64,000 nucleotides of DNA from Actinomycetes bacterium. GTDB lineage: Bacteria > Actinomycetota > Coriobacteriia > Anaerosomatales > Anaerosomataceae. Positions 8,405 through 19,499 of the stretch are shown here, in pieces. Positions within the stretch are counted from its first letter, which is position 1. Each line of letters opens with the position of its first letter. Location of the stretch: assembly GCA_021372825.1 (NCBI GenBank), contig JAJFTR010000037.1, positions 1 through 64,000 on the forward strand. The letters are read 5' to 3'. The notes below the pieces were generated by a model. It had not been told where the DNA came from. It saw only the letters and a program-made list of their open reading frames with translations, and searched no databases. A program made the translations under genes and the position numbers.

Positions 8405-8716
8405 ATCCCATAGGGGAATGGCGACGACGGGGAGTAGTAGAGGTCAATCCTCGCTCCAGAGAGCCGGGGGTGCTGTGAGCCCGGCGCAGGACGCTTCGAA
8501 TCTGGCCCCCGAGCCGCCCGGAAGAACGCACCGGAGCGAAAGCGCGGACGACCTCCGCTGAGCGCCGGGACAAGTAGACCGGGTCGGTGGCATCCGTTAT
8601 CTGCCGCATGAGAGGGCGCACGCATATGCAGCGTGCGTCAAACGGGGTGGTACCGCGGGAGCGCAGCTCTCGTCCCTGGTCGGGACGACGCATGCGCCAT
8701 CGCGGTCTTTTCTTTC
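8405..8716 (+). ncRNA. T-box riboswitch leader upstream of ilvD
   Basis: A long leader with the defining T-box sequence GGGGTGGTACCGCGGG at 8644-8659. The 5' part contains a stem I core with AGTA in GGGGAGTAGTA, and a loop-E partner GAA at 8498-8500, so the specifier should follow at about 8500-8504. The reading there is CGAATCTGG. Directly after GAA it would be TCT, but shifts of one either way give ATC (Ile, 8500-8502) or CTG (Leu, 8502-8504), both sensible for this operon; Ile is my first choice. The leader ends in a hairpin and T-run, implying control by transcription termination in response to uncharged tRNA. No reading frame of note lies in it. Confidence 0.9.
8661..8716 (+). terminator. 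T-box intrinsic terminator before ilvD
   Basis: CGTCCC (8671-8676) pairs with GGGACG (8682-8687) across a short TGGTC loop, and GCGCA (8661-8665) can pair with TGCGC (8692-8696). The hairpin is followed by a T-rich run TCTTTTCTTTC (8706-8716). The T-box sequence just 5' of it would form the competing antiterminator. Confidence 0.65.
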
Positions 8717-8788
8717 TCGGCCGAACCATCCTCTTCCCTCGCCTCATATGCGGCACACGCGGCGCCGGCCCACCAGGAAGGTGGAGGC

Positions 8789-10453
8789 ATGGAGTTGCGT
8801 AGCGACCGCATGAAGCGCGGAGTCGTCCGGGCCCCGCACCGAAGCCTGCTCAAGGCCGACGGTTTCACCGACGAGGAGATATCCCGCCCGCTCGTGGCGG
8901 TCGTGAACTCCGCGAACGAGATCATCCCCGGGCATCTTGAGCTCGACCGGATCGCCGAGGCGGTCAAGGCGGGTATTCGCATCGCCGGTGGCACCCCGCT
9001 CGAGTTCTCCACGATAGGCGTGTGCGATGGCATCGCCATGGGCCACGAGGGGATGCGTTACTCGCTCGCCTCGCGCGAGATCATCGCTGACTCGGTGGAG
9101 CTTGTCGTGCAGGCGCACGCCTTCGACGCGATGGTGATGATCCCGAACTGCGACAAGATCATCCCCGGCATGCTCATGGCGGCCGCGAGGTTGGACATCC
9201 CGACCATCGTCGTGTCGGGCGGGCCGATGCTCGCGGGCAAGTGGCAGGGCCGCGGGGTGGACCTCGACACCGTGTTCTCCACGGTCGGGGCTGTCTCGGC
9301 CGGGAGCGTCTCCGAAGAGGAGCTCCTCGACCTTGAGAACAACGCGTGTCCGACGTGCGGAAGCTGCGCGGGCCTGTTCACCGCCAACTCGATGAACTGC
9401 CTGACCGAGGCGATCGGGCTGGGCTTGCCGGGCAACGGCACGATCCCCGCCGTCTACTCCGAGCGCATCCGGCTCGCGAAGCACGCAGGCATGCGGATCA
9501 TGGAGCTGCTGAAGCGTGGCATCACCGCGCGCGACATCCTCACGCCCACGGCTATCCGCAACGCGATGACGCTTGATATGGCGTTCGGCGGTTCGAGCAA
9601 CACGGTGCTGCACTTGACCGCCATCGCGCATGAGGCGAGAGCGGACATCACCCTCAAGGACTGGGCGGAGGTGAGCGCCCACACCCCCAATCTCGTGCGA
9701 ATCTCTCCTGCGGGCGAACACCACATGGAGGACCTCTACTATGCGGGCGGCGTGCAGACGATCCTCGGCGAGCTCGCCAGGCACGGACTCATCGACACCG
9801 ATGTGCTGACGGTCACCGGCGACAAGCTGAAGCACACTCTCAAGGCCGCGCGTCCGGCTGACGGCATCGTGGTCCGCACGGTCGAGGACCCCTACTACCC
9901 CGAGGGTGGGCTGCGCGTGCTCACGGGGAACCTCGCACCGAGGGGAGCGGTGGTGAAGCAGTCGGCGGTCCCTGCCGAGATGCGCAAACACAGTGGCCCG
10001 GCCCGAGTGTTCGACTCTGAGGACGCCGCGTCTCAGGCCATCCTCAGCGGGAAGATCGTGCCGGGGGACATCATCGTGATCCGTTACGAGGGACCCAAGG
10101 GCGGGCCAGGGATGCGCGAGATGCTCGGTCCTACATCGGCGGTCAAGGGTATGGGGCTTGCGGGCAGCGTCGCACTCGTGACCGATGGGCGTTTCTCGGG
10201 CGCGACCTCAGGAGCGTCGATCGGACATGTGTCGCCGGAGGCTGCGGAAGGCGGCGCGATCGCGTTCGTCGAAGAGGGGGACACGATCGACATCGACATC
10301 GACGCGGGCACGCTCACTGTGGATGTCACCGACGAGCGCCTCGCCATGCGCAGGCGAGCTTGGACCCCGCCGGAGCCGCGGGTGAAGGAAGGCTACCTCG
10401 CGCGTTACGCGCGCTTCGTCACGAGCGCCGACCAGGGTGCGGTGCTCTCATGA
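8789..10453 (+). CDS. ilvD: Dihydroxy-acid dehydratase
   Basis: A 554-residue IlvD/Edd family Fe-S dehydratase, which converts dihydroxy-isovalerate and dihydroxy-methylvalerate to their 2-oxo acids in Val/Leu/Ile synthesis. Cluster cysteines are in [15 protein letters not shown] and [18 protein letters not shown]. The C-terminal signature [24 protein letters not shown] is intact. The length matches the family. The start is the ATG with AGGAAGGTGGAGGC upstream; the open frame continues further 5' only through the T-box terminator region. First gene of the ilv-leu cluster under T-box control. Confidence 0.96.
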   Translation: MELRSDRMKRGVVRAPHRSLLKADGFTDEEISRPLVAVVNSANEIIPGHLELDRIAEAVKAGIRIAGGTPLEFSTIGVCDGIAMGHEGMRYSLASREIIADSVELVVQAHAFDAMVMIPNCDKIIPGMLMAAARLDIPTIVVSGGPMLAGKWQGRGVDLDTVFSTVGAVSAGSVSEEELLDLENNACPTCGSCAGLFTANSMNCLTEAIGLGLPGNGTIPAVYSERIRLAKHAGMRIMELLKRGITARDILTPTAIRNAMTLDMAFGGSSNTVLHLTAIAHEARADITLKDWAEVSAHTPNLVRISPAGEHHMEDLYYAGGVQTILGELARHGLIDTDVLTVTGDKLKHTLKAARPADGIVVRTVEDPYYPEGGLRVLTGNLAPRGAVVKQSAVPAEMRKHSGPARVFDSEDAASQAILSGKIVPGDIIVIRYEGPKGGPGMREMLGPTSAVKGMGLAGSVALVTDGRFSGATSGASIGHVSPEAAEGGAIAFVEEGDTIDIDIDAGTLTVDVTDERLAMRRRAWTPPEPRVKEGYLARYARFVTSADQGAVLS

Positions 10454-10481
10454 GGACGGCTGACACATGGGAGGTGATCAG

Positions 10482-12230
10482 ATGAGGACAAGTGGCGCGG
10501 AGGCGTTGGTGAAGTCGCTGCAGGCCGAGGGTATCGAGGTCGTCTTCGGGTATCCGGGCGGCGTCGCGCTCCCGATCTTCGATGCGCTTTATGACGCCGA
10601 GGGGATCCGCACGATCCTCGTGCGGCACGAGCAGGGCGCGGTACATGCGGCTGACGGCTACGCGCGTGCGACGGGTAGGCCAGCGGCGGTCGTCGTCACC
10701 AGCGGTCCAGGCGCCACGAACACCGTCACGGGCATCGCGAATGCGTACATGGACTCGATCCCGATGGTGGTCTTCACCGCTCAGGTGGACACGCACGTCA
10801 TCGGCACGGACGCGTTCCAGGAGTCCGACATCACCGGCATCACGCTACCGATCACGAAGCACAACTACCTGGTGCACGACTCGGCGGACATACCTCGCGT
10901 GGTGAAGGAGGCCGTCTATATCGCAACGACCGGACGTCCGGGCCCTGTGCTCATCGACGTGCCCGTCGATGTGAGCAAAGGCGAGCTCAACTACCGGCAT
11001 CCGGAATCCGTGAACCTTCCCGGATACAAACCTACGTACCGTGGGCACGCACGCCAGATAAAGAATGCGGCGACGCTGATCGCCAAGGCGCGTAAGCCAC
11101 TGTTGTACGCAGGCGGCGGTGTGCTCTCTTCGGGCGCGTGGAAAGAACTCAAAGAACTGGCCGAGTTGATGCAGCTGCCCGTGGTGACCACACTCATGGG
11201 CAAAGGCGCGTTCCCGGAGGACCACCACCTGTTCGTCGGCATGCCGGGCATGCATGGCGGCAGGTTCACGAATTACGCGATCACCGAGACCGATCTGCTC
11301 ATCGCCGTGGGCGTGCGCTTCGATGACAGAGTCACTGGCAAGCTCGCGGCGTTCGCGACCAAAGCCAAGGTCATCCACGTCGACATCGACCCCGCCGAGA
11401 TCGGCAAGAACCGTCCTGCGGATGTGCCCATCGTCGGCGACGCGAAGTCGGTGCTCTCAGCGATCGTCGCGGAGCTCCGCAAGATGGGAGCGGAGCCCAA
11501 GACCGACGCGTGGATGCGGGTGATCGATGACTGGCGCACGCGGATGCCGTTCCACTACCACCCTCGTGAGACCGGCGTGATGCCGGAACTTGTCGTGGAG
11601 CGGATCCGTGAGCTCACCAAAGACACTCCGACCGTCTACTGCACGGAGGTCGGTCAGAACCAGATGTGGGCGTGTCAGTACCTCAAGATCAAGGAGCCGC
11701 GCACCTGGGTCTCCTCGGGAGGACTCGGCACCATGGGTTTTGGCCTGCCCGCGGCGATGGGGGCGCAGGTCGGCAGGCCCGAGTACCTCGTGGTGGATAT
11801 CGCGGGTGACGGCAGCATCCAGATGAACAGTCAAGAGCTCGCGACGATATCCACCAACAAGCTGCCCGTGAAAGTGGTCATCTTGAACAACGGGTATCTC
11901 GGCATGGTGCGCCAATGGCAGGAACTGTTCTACAACCATCGTTATGCGTCGAGCGAACTTCCCCAAGACTGCCCGGACTTCGTCAAGCTCGCCGAGGCGT
12001 ACGGCATCTTGGGGCTGCGCGTGACCACTCCTGACGAGCTGGACGCGGCGCTTGCGCGTGCTTTCGACCACGATGGGCCCGCCGTGGTCGATGTCCGGGT
12101 CGTACGCGAGGAGAACGTGTTCCCCATGGTCGCCCCGGGCGGTTCGATAGACGAGATGCTTGGCGGCGTCCCGGGAGGTCCGGTGTCCGAGATGCTTGAC
12201 GACGAGTTCTTGAAGGAGGTGTGGGAATGA
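10482..12230 (+). CDS. ilvB: Acetolactate synthase large subunit
   Basis: A 582-residue thiamine-diphosphate enzyme condensing pyruvate with pyruvate or 2-oxobutyrate. It shows the N-terminal VVFGYPGGVALPIFDALYD and VRHEQGAVHAADGYARATG (catalytic Glu), the central FAD/ADP-ribose region, and the C-terminal ThDP motif GDGSIQMNSQELATISTNKLPVKVVILNN. The start is ATG 10482, preceded by an excellent GGGAGGTGATC; an ATG 15 nt earlier would sit on top of that site. Its stop overlaps the ATG of ilvN (ATGA), indicating translational coupling of the two subunits. Confidence 0.96.
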   Translation: MRTSGAEALVKSLQAEGIEVVFGYPGGVALPIFDALYDAEGIRTILVRHEQGAVHAADGYARATGRPAAVVVTSGPGATNTVTGIANAYMDSIPMVVFTAQVDTHVIGTDAFQESDITGITLPITKHNYLVHDSADIPRVVKEAVYIATTGRPGPVLIDVPVDVSKGELNYRHPESVNLPGYKPTYRGHARQIKNAATLIAKARKPLLYAGGGVLSSGAWKELKELAELMQLPVVTTLMGKGAFPEDHHLFVGMPGMHGGRFTNYAITETDLLIAVGVRFDDRVTGKLAAFATKAKVIHVDIDPAEIGKNRPADVPIVGDAKSVLSAIVAELRKMGAEPKTDAWMRVIDDWRTRMPFHYHPRETGVMPELVVERIRELTKDTPTVYCTEVGQNQMWACQYLKIKEPRTWVSSGGLGTMGFGLPAAMGAQVGRPEYLVVDIAGDGSIQMNSQELATISTNKLPVKVVILNNGYLGMVRQWQELFYNHRYASSELPQDCPDFVKLAEAYGILGLRVTTPDELDAALARAFDHDGPAVVDVRVVREENVFPMVAPGGSIDEMLGGVPGGPVSEMLDDEFLKEVWE

Positions 12231-12715
12231 CACTCCACACGATCTCCGTGCTCGTGGAGAACAAACCGGGCGTGCTCACGCGAGTGTCGAGCTTGTTCGC
12301 GCGTCGCGGTTTCAACATCGAGTCGCTCGCTGTGGGCGTGACCGAGGACCCGACGCTCTCGCGCATGACGATCGTCGTGAACGCCGAGGAGACTCCGCTC
12401 GAGCAGGTCACCAAGCAGCTGCACAAGCTCATCAACGTCATCAAGATCCAGGACCTGGACCCCGCCGAGATGGTGGACCGCGAGCTCGTGTTGTACAAGG
12501 TGAACGCTCCACCCGACCGGCGTCACGAGATCATCGAGATCGCGAACGTCTTCCGGGCGAAGATCGTCGACGTGGGCAAGAACTCACTCACGATCGAGGC
12601 GACCGGGGCGAACACCAAACTGGACGCGATGGAGGACCTGCTTCGCGCCTACGGCATCAAGGAACTCGCCCGAACCGGCCGCATCGCGCTGTCACGTGGC
12701 TCGCGAGAGGCTTAG
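12227..12715 (+). CDS. ilvN: Acetolactate synthase small (regulatory) subunit
   Basis: A 162-residue regulatory subunit with an N-terminal ACT domain (TISVLVENKPGVLTRVSSLFARRGFNIESLAVG) that senses valine in known homologues, plus a C-terminal ACT-like domain starting near residue 85 (DRELVLYKVNAPPDRRHEIIEIANVFRAKIVDVG). The ATG lies 6 nt after AAGGAGGT and overlaps the ilvB stop by 4 nt; a GTG at 12221 is a less well placed alternative. It partners with IlvB in the holoenzyme. Confidence 0.95.
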   Translation: MTLHTISVLVENKPGVLTRVSSLFARRGFNIESLAVGVTEDPTLSRMTIVVNAEETPLEQVTKQLHKLINVIKIQDLDPAEMVDRELVLYKVNAPPDRRHEIIEIANVFRAKIVDVGKNSLTIEATGANTKLDAMEDLLRAYGIKELARTGRIALSRGSREA

Positions 12716-13753
<1,038 letters not shown>

Positions 13754-13770
13754 CACCCGGTACCTGCTAC

Positions 13771-13792
13771 GCCGTCGATGCCGGGCGACGGC
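13771..13792 (+). other. Small intercistronic hairpin after ilvC
   Basis: GCCGTC (13771-13776) pairs perfectly with GACGGC (13787-13792) across a 10-nt loop, between ilvC and the aminotransferase gene. There is no T-run, so it is not an intrinsic terminator; it may be a processing or stability element. Confidence 0.35.
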
Positions 13793-13821
13793 ACCACCGA
13801 GTGTGATTGGGGAGAAGCGAG

Positions 13822-14970
13822 ATGCAGAAGAAGTACCTGATGACGCCGGGACCCACGCCGGTCCCCTCGGAGGTCCTGCTCACGCAGGCCGCCCCGATGA
13901 TCCATCATCGCACGCCGGACTTCTCGGCGGCGTTCATGGAGGCGGTCGAGGGGCTGAAGTACGTGTTCGAGACGAAGGAGTCCGACGCGCTCATCTTTGC
14001 GTCGTCGGGTACTGGAGCGATGGAATCCGCGGTCGCGAACTGCTTCTGCGCGGGGGACACGGTCGTGGTCTGCCGCAATGGCAAGTTCGGCGACCGTATG
14101 AAGCAGATCTCGGAAGCCTACGGCCTGAACGTCATCGACCTTCAGTACGGGTGGACCGAGGTCGTCGATCCAGCCGATGTGGCCACCGCCCTTGAGGAGA
14201 ACCCTGGAGTCCGCGGTGTGATCGTCACACAATCCGAGACTTCCTCGGGGATCTTGAACGATGTGGAAAGGGTGGGCGCGATTGTGCGCGAGTACCCTGA
14301 GTGCGTGCTTATCGTGGACAGCATCACCGGTATCGGGGCGGTACCCTGCAAGACCGATGAGTGGGGACTCGACGTGGTGATGACCGGCTCTCAAAAGGGG
14401 CTGATGCTGCCGCCGGGGCTCGCGGCTGTGACCGTCTCGGCGAAGGCATGGAGGGCCTATGAGCGCTCCACGCTGCCGAAGTTCTACTTCGATTGGATGA
14501 AGTACAAGAGGAACCTCGACAAGCAGACGACTCCTTTCACGCCCGCGGTCTCCCTTATCTTGGGCCTGAACGTCGCGCTCAAGATGATCCGCGACGAGGG
14601 GCTGGAGAACACTATCGCGCGCCACGCGAAACTCGCCGAGGCGACGAGACGCGGATGCGAAGCGCTCGGCCTCACGCTCTTCGCGCCCCCTGAGGGGCGG
14701 GGCAACGCGGTCACGCCCGTGTGGGTGCCCGAGGGCGTGGACGGCAAGGCGATCGTGAAGATCATGAAGGAGAAGTACGGTGTGACGATCGCCGGTGGAC
14801 AGGACGAGTACACGGGCCGCATCTTCCGCGTCGGACACTTGGGGTACTTCGGGGAATTCGACATCATCACGACACTCGCGGCGCTTGAGATGACGCTCGC
14901 CGAGCTCGGCTACTCCTTCGAGCGAGGCGCGGGGATCAAGGCCGCCGAGTCCGTCTTCATGGGGGAGTGA
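13822..14970 (+). CDS. Class V aminotransferase, probable phosphoserine/serine transaminase
   Basis: A 382-residue PLP-dependent class V enzyme of the alanine-glyoxylate / serine-pyruvate aminotransferase branch. It opens with YLMTPGPTPVPSEVLLTQAAPMIHHRTPDF. The PLP site includes SSGTGAMESAVANC, VDSITGIGAVPCKTDEWGLD and the Schiff-base Lys in TGSQKGLMLPPGL; a C-terminal Arg in GRIFRVGHLGYFGEFD should bind substrate carboxylate. No SerC-type enzyme is in the window. Four nucleotides separate it from serA, and class V transaminases of this branch are known to supply the phosphoserine step in some archaea and bacteria. That role is therefore likely here, but inferred. ATG chosen after GGGGAGAAGCGAG. 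Confidence 0.8.
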   Translation: MQKKYLMTPGPTPVPSEVLLTQAAPMIHHRTPDFSAAFMEAVEGLKYVFETKESDALIFASSGTGAMESAVANCFCAGDTVVVCRNGKFGDRMKQISEAYGLNVIDLQYGWTEVVDPADVATALEENPGVRGVIVTQSETSSGILNDVERVGAIVREYPECVLIVDSITGIGAVPCKTDEWGLDVVMTGSQKGLMLPPGLAAVTVSAKAWRAYERSTLPKFYFDWMKYKRNLDKQTTPFTPAVSLILGLNVALKMIRDEGLENTIARHAKLAEATRRGCEALGLTLFAPPEGRGNAVTPVWVPEGVDGKAIVKIMKEKYGVTIAGGQDEYTGRIFRVGHLGYFGEFDIITTLAALEMTLAELGYSFERGAGIKAAESVFMGE

Positions 14971-14974
14971 GAAG

Positions 14975-16558
14975 ATGAAGGTACTCATCGCAGACAAGAT
15001 CTCCGATACCGGCATCGCGAAACTGCGCGACGCAGGGTTCGACGTCGATGTGAACACGGGACGCTCGGAGGCCGAGCTCGTGGCCATCATCGGCGACTAC
15101 CAGGCGCTGGTGGTCCGCTCGGCCACCAAAGTCACCCGGCCGATCATCGAGGCGGCGGAGCAGCTCAAGATCATCGGGCGTGCGGGAGTGGGCGTCGACA
15201 ACGTGGACGTGAAGGCTGCCACCGAGCGTGGCATCGTCGTGTGCAACGCGCCGACCTCCAACATCATCTCGGCGGCCGAGCAGACCATCACGCTCATGCT
15301 TGCGAGCGCGCGCAACACCCCGCAGGCCAACGCGAGCATGCACGTCGGCAAGTGGGAGCGCTCGAAGTTCACCGGCGCCGAGGTCTACGACAAGACGCTC
15401 GGGATCGTGGGACTGGGGAGGATCGGGACCCTGGTGGCGGAACGTGCGCGGGGCCTTGGGATGAAGCTGGTAGGGTACGACCCGTACATATCGCAAGAGC
15501 GCGCTGCCGCCTTAGGCGTCGAGTTGGTCGAGACGCTGGACGACCTTCTGCCGCGAGTGGACTTCCTCACCGTCCACCTGCCGAAGACCAAAGAGACGAT
15601 CGGCATGTTCGGTCCCAGGGAGTTCGCACTCATGAAGGACGGCGTGCGCCTGGTGAACACCGCGCGAGGCGGCATCTACCAGACCGATGCCCTCGTCGAT
15701 GCCCTTCGAAGCGGCAAGGTCGCCTCTGCTGCTATCGACGTGTTCGAGGTCGAGCCCTGCACCGAGTCTCCCCTGCATCAGTTCGAGAACGTCATCCTCA
15801 CCCCGCACCTAGGCGCCTCGACCGATGAGGCCCAGGATCGCGCGGGCGACCAGATCGCTGATTTCATCATCGCGGGACTGACAGGTCAGATGGTGCCGAC
15901 CGCGGTGAACGTGCCGCCTGTTCCGCCGGAGGTCATGGAGAAGCTTGGGCCCTACATCTCTCTGGGTGAGTCGATGGGGGCTGCGATCGCGCAGCTTGCA
16001 CCCTCGGGCATCAGCGAGGTGGACGTGCTCACCATCGGCCAGCTCGCCGAGATGGACACCCGTATCCTCAAGACCGCGGTGCTCAAAGGGATGCTTTCGA
16101 AAGTGTCAGACGAGCCGGTGAACCTGGTGAACGCGGGCTACTACGCGGAACAGCGCGGTATCGCGGTGACCGAGACGAAACGTGAGGAGATCCACGATTA
16201 CACGAACATGCTCGTGGTGCGCGCCAGCTCCTCTTCCGGGCCGATCGAGATCGCCGCGTCGCTGATCGGCAAGAACAACGAGCCAAGGCTCGTGTCGCTG
16301 TTCGGCTACGATCTTGACATGGCGCCCGGCCGGCACATGGCCTTCTTCCGCTACCCCGACCGCCCCGGCATGATCGGCAAGGTCGGCACCATCCTCGGCG
16401 ATGCGGGCGTCAACATCGCGAGCATGCAGGTGGGACGTACCGCTGCTGGCGGAACGGCGCTCATGGGGCTCGTGGTGGATTCCGAGATCGGCCCCGATCT
16501 TCTCGGCAGGATCAAGGACTCTGCCGAGATGACCGACGCCTGGAGTATCACGCTGTGA
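14975..16558 (+). CDS. serA: D-3-phosphoglycerate dehydrogenase (long form)
   Basis: A 527-residue enzyme oxidising 3-phosphoglycerate to phosphohydroxypyruvate, the first step of serine synthesis. Domains: substrate-binding halves around a NAD Rossmann domain ([41 protein letters not shown]), the catalytic His in [14 protein letters not shown], an allosteric substrate-binding (ASB) domain from about residue 310, and a C-terminal ACT domain ([34 protein letters not shown]). The full-length form with ASB and ACT is the serine-inhibitable type known from actinobacteria. GGGGGAGTGAGAAG precedes the ATG. Confidence 0.96.
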   Translation: MKVLIADKISDTGIAKLRDAGFDVDVNTGRSEAELVAIIGDYQALVVRSATKVTRPIIEAAEQLKIIGRAGVGVDNVDVKAATERGIVVCNAPTSNIISAAEQTITLMLASARNTPQANASMHVGKWERSKFTGAEVYDKTLGIVGLGRIGTLVAERARGLGMKLVGYDPYISQERAAALGVELVETLDDLLPRVDFLTVHLPKTKETIGMFGPREFALMKDGVRLVNTARGGIYQTDALVDALRSGKVASAAIDVFEVEPCTESPLHQFENVILTPHLGASTDEAQDRAGDQIADFIIAGLTGQMVPTAVNVPPVPPEVMEKLGPYISLGESMGAAIAQLAPSGISEVDVLTIGQLAEMDTRILKTAVLKGMLSKVSDEPVNLVNAGYYAEQRGIAVTETKREEIHDYTNMLVVRASSSSGPIEIAASLIGKNNEPRLVSLFGYDLDMAPGRHMAFFRYPDRPGMIGKVGTILGDAGVNIASMQVGRTAAGGTALMGLVVDSEIGPDLLGRIKDSAEMTDAWSITL

Positions 16559-16583
16559 CATCTGCTGCGACAACGCTTGCAGT

Positions 16584-16639
16584 GATGCGCCGACTTACCG
16601 AGCCGGCGGGCCGTCTGGTGCCCGTCGGCGCGGCGCATC
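16584..16639 (+). ncRNA. Nested long hairpin in the serA-leuA gap
   Basis: The 112-nt gap holds an unusually stable fold. The outer stem GATGCGCCG (16584-16592) pairs perfectly with CGGCGCATC (16631-16639). The inner stem GCCGGCGGGC (16602-16611) pairs at 9 of 10 positions with GCCCGTCGGC (16620-16629), across an 8-nt loop CGTCTGGT. A 9-nt bulge is left on the 5' side only. There is no T-run, so it is not a standard terminator, and no T-box or known leader-peptide sequence is visible. It sits about 17 nt before the leuA ribosome binding site. It may be a cis-regulatory or processing element. Confidence 0.55.
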
Positions 16640-16670
16640 TCGGAAGCGACGTTACAGGAGGTCGATACAC

Positions 16671-18215
16671 GTGAGTACCGAACGAGTCCGCATCTTCGAC
16701 ACGACGCTCCGCGACGGGGAGCAGTCCCCTGGCGCGAGCATGAACACCGACGAGAAACTCGAGATCGCCCGGCAGCTCGTGCGCCTCGGCGTGGACGTGA
16801 TCGAGGCGGGGTTCCCCGTCTCGAGTCCTGGCGATTTCGAGAGCGTGAGGCGCATAGGCGCCGAAGTGGGCGACGCCGTGGTGGTGTGCGCGCTGACACG
16901 CGCAGTGCCACGTGACATCGAGGTGGCTGCCGATGCGCTTACGACCGCAGCGCGGCCACGCATCCATACGGGTCTCGGCGCTTCGGAGAGTCATCTGCGC
17001 GACAAGCTGCGCATCACGCGGGACGAGGCGGTCGAGCGCGCCGTGGCGGCCGTGAGACTCGCACGCACCTTCGTCGAGGACGTCGAGTTCTATGCCGAGG
17101 ACGCGGCGCGCGCAGAGCCGGAGTTCCTGTACCGGCTCGTCGAGGCGACTATCAAGGCAGGCGCCACGGTGGTGAACATCCCGGACACCACCGGATACAC
17201 GTATCCCGAGGTCTTCGGCGCCCTCATCGCGGGGCTGAGGGAGAACGTGAACGGTATCGAAGACGTGACCATCTCGGTCCACTGTCACGACGACCTCGGA
17301 ATGGCGACGGCCAATGCGCTTGCGGGTGTCAAGGCAGGCGCGCGTCAAGTGGAGTGCACCATCAACGGCATCGGTGAGCGCGCGGGTAACACGGCGCTCG
17401 AAGAGGTCGTGATGGCCCTGAAGCTGCGGCCCGATCTCTTCGGCGTCGAGACCGGCATCGCCACGCGCGAGATCATGCGGACATCGCGCCTGGTCTCGTC
17501 CATCACCGGGTTTCGGGTGCCGCCCAACAAGGCCATCGTCGGCGCCAACGCCTTCGCGCACTCCTCGGGGATCCATCAAGACGGTGTGCTCAAGGAGCGC
17601 TCGACCTACGAGATCATCGATCCTGCCGATGTGGGAGTGGGCGGTTCGTCGATCGTGCTCACCGCGCGCAGCGGCAGGCACGCCCTGCGTCACCGGCTGG
17701 GAGAACTGGGCTACCAGCTCACCGACGAGGACTTCGAGCGCGTCCATGAAGCGTTCCTCGCGCTCGCGGACAAGAAGAAGGAGGTCTACGACGAGGACCT
17801 CGAGGCGCTCGTAGGCGAGAAGGGGCGTACCGTCGACGAGGTCTACCACCTCGAACAAGTGCATGTGAGCTGCGGCGAGCCGGGCATACCCACCGCAACC
17901 GTCGAGCTCGTCTCCCGAGACGGCACCGAGCTGATCGATGCCAGTCATGGAACCGGCCCGGTGGACGCGGTGTACCGCGCCATCAACCGTATCGTCAACG
18001 TCCCCAACGAGCTCACTGAGTTCAGCGTGCAGTCTGTGACGCACGGCATCGACGCACTTGGCGAGGTGACGATCCGAGTGACCTCCGAGGACGGCCGTGT
18101 CTTCACAGGCCGAGGCGCTCACTCGGACATCATCGTCGCTTCCGCCAAGGCGTACACCAATGCGCTCAACCGGCTGCTCGTCGCGACCGAGTCAGCCCAC
18201 ACACAGGAGTCCTGA
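16671..18215 (+). CDS. leuA: 2-isopropylmalate synthase
   Basis: A 514-residue enzyme condensing acetyl-CoA with 2-oxoisovalerate, the committed step to leucine. The catalytic TIM barrel begins [19 protein letters not shown] and carries the metal-binding [14 protein letters not shown] and the signature [19 protein letters not shown] helical linker leads to a C-terminal LeuA dimer/allosteric domain from about residue 390 ([24 protein letters not shown]), which gives leucine feedback in known enzymes. GTG start after ACAGGAGG. The second family member at 22161 differs in its substrate motifs and is assigned to citramalate. Confidence 0.94.
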   Translation: MSTERVRIFDTTLRDGEQSPGASMNTDEKLEIARQLVRLGVDVIEAGFPVSSPGDFESVRRIGAEVGDAVVVCALTRAVPRDIEVAADALTTAARPRIHTGLGASESHLRDKLRITRDEAVERAVAAVRLARTFVEDVEFYAEDAARAEPEFLYRLVEATIKAGATVVNIPDTTGYTYPEVFGALIAGLRENVNGIEDVTISVHCHDDLGMATANALAGVKAGARQVECTINGIGERAGNTALEEVVMALKLRPDLFGVETGIATREIMRTSRLVSSITGFRVPPNKAIVGANAFAHSSGIHQDGVLKERSTYEIIDPADVGVGGSSIVLTARSGRHALRHRLGELGYQLTDEDFERVHEAFLALADKKKEVYDEDLEALVGEKGRTVDEVYHLEQVHVSCGEPGIPTATVELVSRDGTELIDASHGTGPVDAVYRAINRIVNVPNELTEFSVQSVTHGIDALGEVTIRVTSEDGRVFTGRGAHSDIIVASAKAYTNALNRLLVATESAHTQES

Positions 18216-18217
18216 GC

Positions 18218-19486
18218 ATGCCGAGACCGATGACCGTCACCGAGAAGATCCTCGCCAGCCACGCCGGTATGGACGAAGTGCGGCCAGGGCAGCTTATCAA
18301 CTGCCGGCTCGACCTCGTGCTTGCCAATGACGTGACCGCACCCATCGCCATCAAGGAGTTCCGCAAGGTCGGGGTGGAGTCGGTCTGGGACCCCGAGAGG
18401 ATCGCGCTCGTGCCCGACCACTACACCCCCAACAAGGACATCAAGAGCGCCGAACAAGCGAAGATGGTGCGGGAGTTCGCACGCGAGCAGCACATCACGC
18501 ACTACTACGAGGTGGGTTGCATGGGAGTAGAGCATGCGCTCCTGCCCGAGCAGGGAGTGGTCGTGCCGGGTGATGTGGTGATCGGCGCGGACAGTCACAC
18601 GTGCACCTACGGCGCGCTAGGCGCCTTCGCCACAGGCGTGGGCTCCACCGACGCCGCGGTGGGCATGGCGACAGGGGAGGCGTGGTTCAAGGTCCCCACG
18701 AGCCTGAAATTCGAGGTGACCGGTGAACTCGGGCCGTGGGTGAGCGCCAAGGACATCATCTTGCACATCATCGGGATGATCGGTGTGGACGGGGCCCTCT
18801 ACCAGGCGATGGAGTTCACGGGTGACACCATCGAGCGCCTGGACATGGACGGCCGCATGACCATCTGCAACATGGCCATCGAAGCGGGTGGCAAGAGCGG
18901 CATCATCGCGTACGATGACGTGACGGCCGCTTATGTGACGGGGCGCGCGGAGCGCGAGTGGACCGTCTTCTCAAGCGACGGGGATGCCGAGTACGTGCGG
19001 ACGTACTCTCTTGACGCCTCCTCGATCAAGCCGACGGTCGCATTCCCTCACCTGCCCAGCAACACGCGTCTTGCCGAGGAGAGCCGCGACATCACGGTGG
19101 ATCAGGTGGTGATCGGCTCATGCACCAACGGGCGCCTGGAAGACCTGCGTGTCGCGGCGGGGATCCTCAAAGGCCGACACGTGCACCCCCATGTGCGTGC
19201 GATAGTGATCCCGGCGACTCAGAAGGTGTGGACCGACGCGATGCACGAGGGGCTTTTCGACATCTTCGTGGACGCGGGAGCGGCGGTATCGACGCCGACA
19301 TGTGGGCCGTGCCTCGGCGGTCACATGGGCATCCTTGCCTCCGGGGAGCGTGCGGTCGCTACCACCAACCGCAACTTCGTCGGCCGCATGGGCGATCCTA
19401 CAAGCGAGGTCTATCTCGCCTCGCCCGCCATCGCCGCGGCGACTGCCGTGGCAGGACACATCGCTTTGCCTGACGACCTGGACTAG
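18218..19486 (+). CDS. leuC: 3-isopropylmalate dehydratase large subunit
   Basis: A 422-residue aconitase-family subunit (LeuC/HacA short type) carrying the 4Fe-4S cluster. Cluster ligands lie in [20 protein letters not shown] and [41 protein letters not shown] contains the family histidine/serine motif. With LeuD it isomerises 2- to 3-isopropylmalate, and can do the equivalent reaction on citramalate in the CimA route to isoleucine. ATG after ACAGGAG, 2 nt downstream of leuA. Confidence 0.94.
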   Translation: MPRPMTVTEKILASHAGMDEVRPGQLINCRLDLVLANDVTAPIAIKEFRKVGVESVWDPERIALVPDHYTPNKDIKSAEQAKMVREFAREQHITHYYEVGCMGVEHALLPEQGVVVPGDVVIGADSHTCTYGALGAFATGVGSTDAAVGMATGEAWFKVPTSLKFEVTGELGPWVSAKDIILHIIGMIGVDGALYQAMEFTGDTIERLDMDGRMTICNMAIEAGGKSGIIAYDDVTAAYVTGRAEREWTVFSSDGDAEYVRTYSLDASSIKPTVAFPHLPSNTRLAEESRDITVDQVVIGSCTNGRLEDLRVAAGILKGRHVHPHVRAIVIPATQKVWTDAMHEGLFDIFVDAGAAVSTPTCGPCLGGHMGILASGERAVATTNRNFVGRMGDPTSEVYLASPAIAAATAVAGHIALPDDLD

Positions 19487-19499
19487 AGAAGAGGGCCCG

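Noticed and set aside
8501-8503. TCT as a serine specifier in the ilv T-box
   Set aside because: A serine-responsive leader does not fit ilvD as first gene; a shifted Ile or Leu reading is more sensible, though serA lies in the same cluster, so it is not fully excluded.
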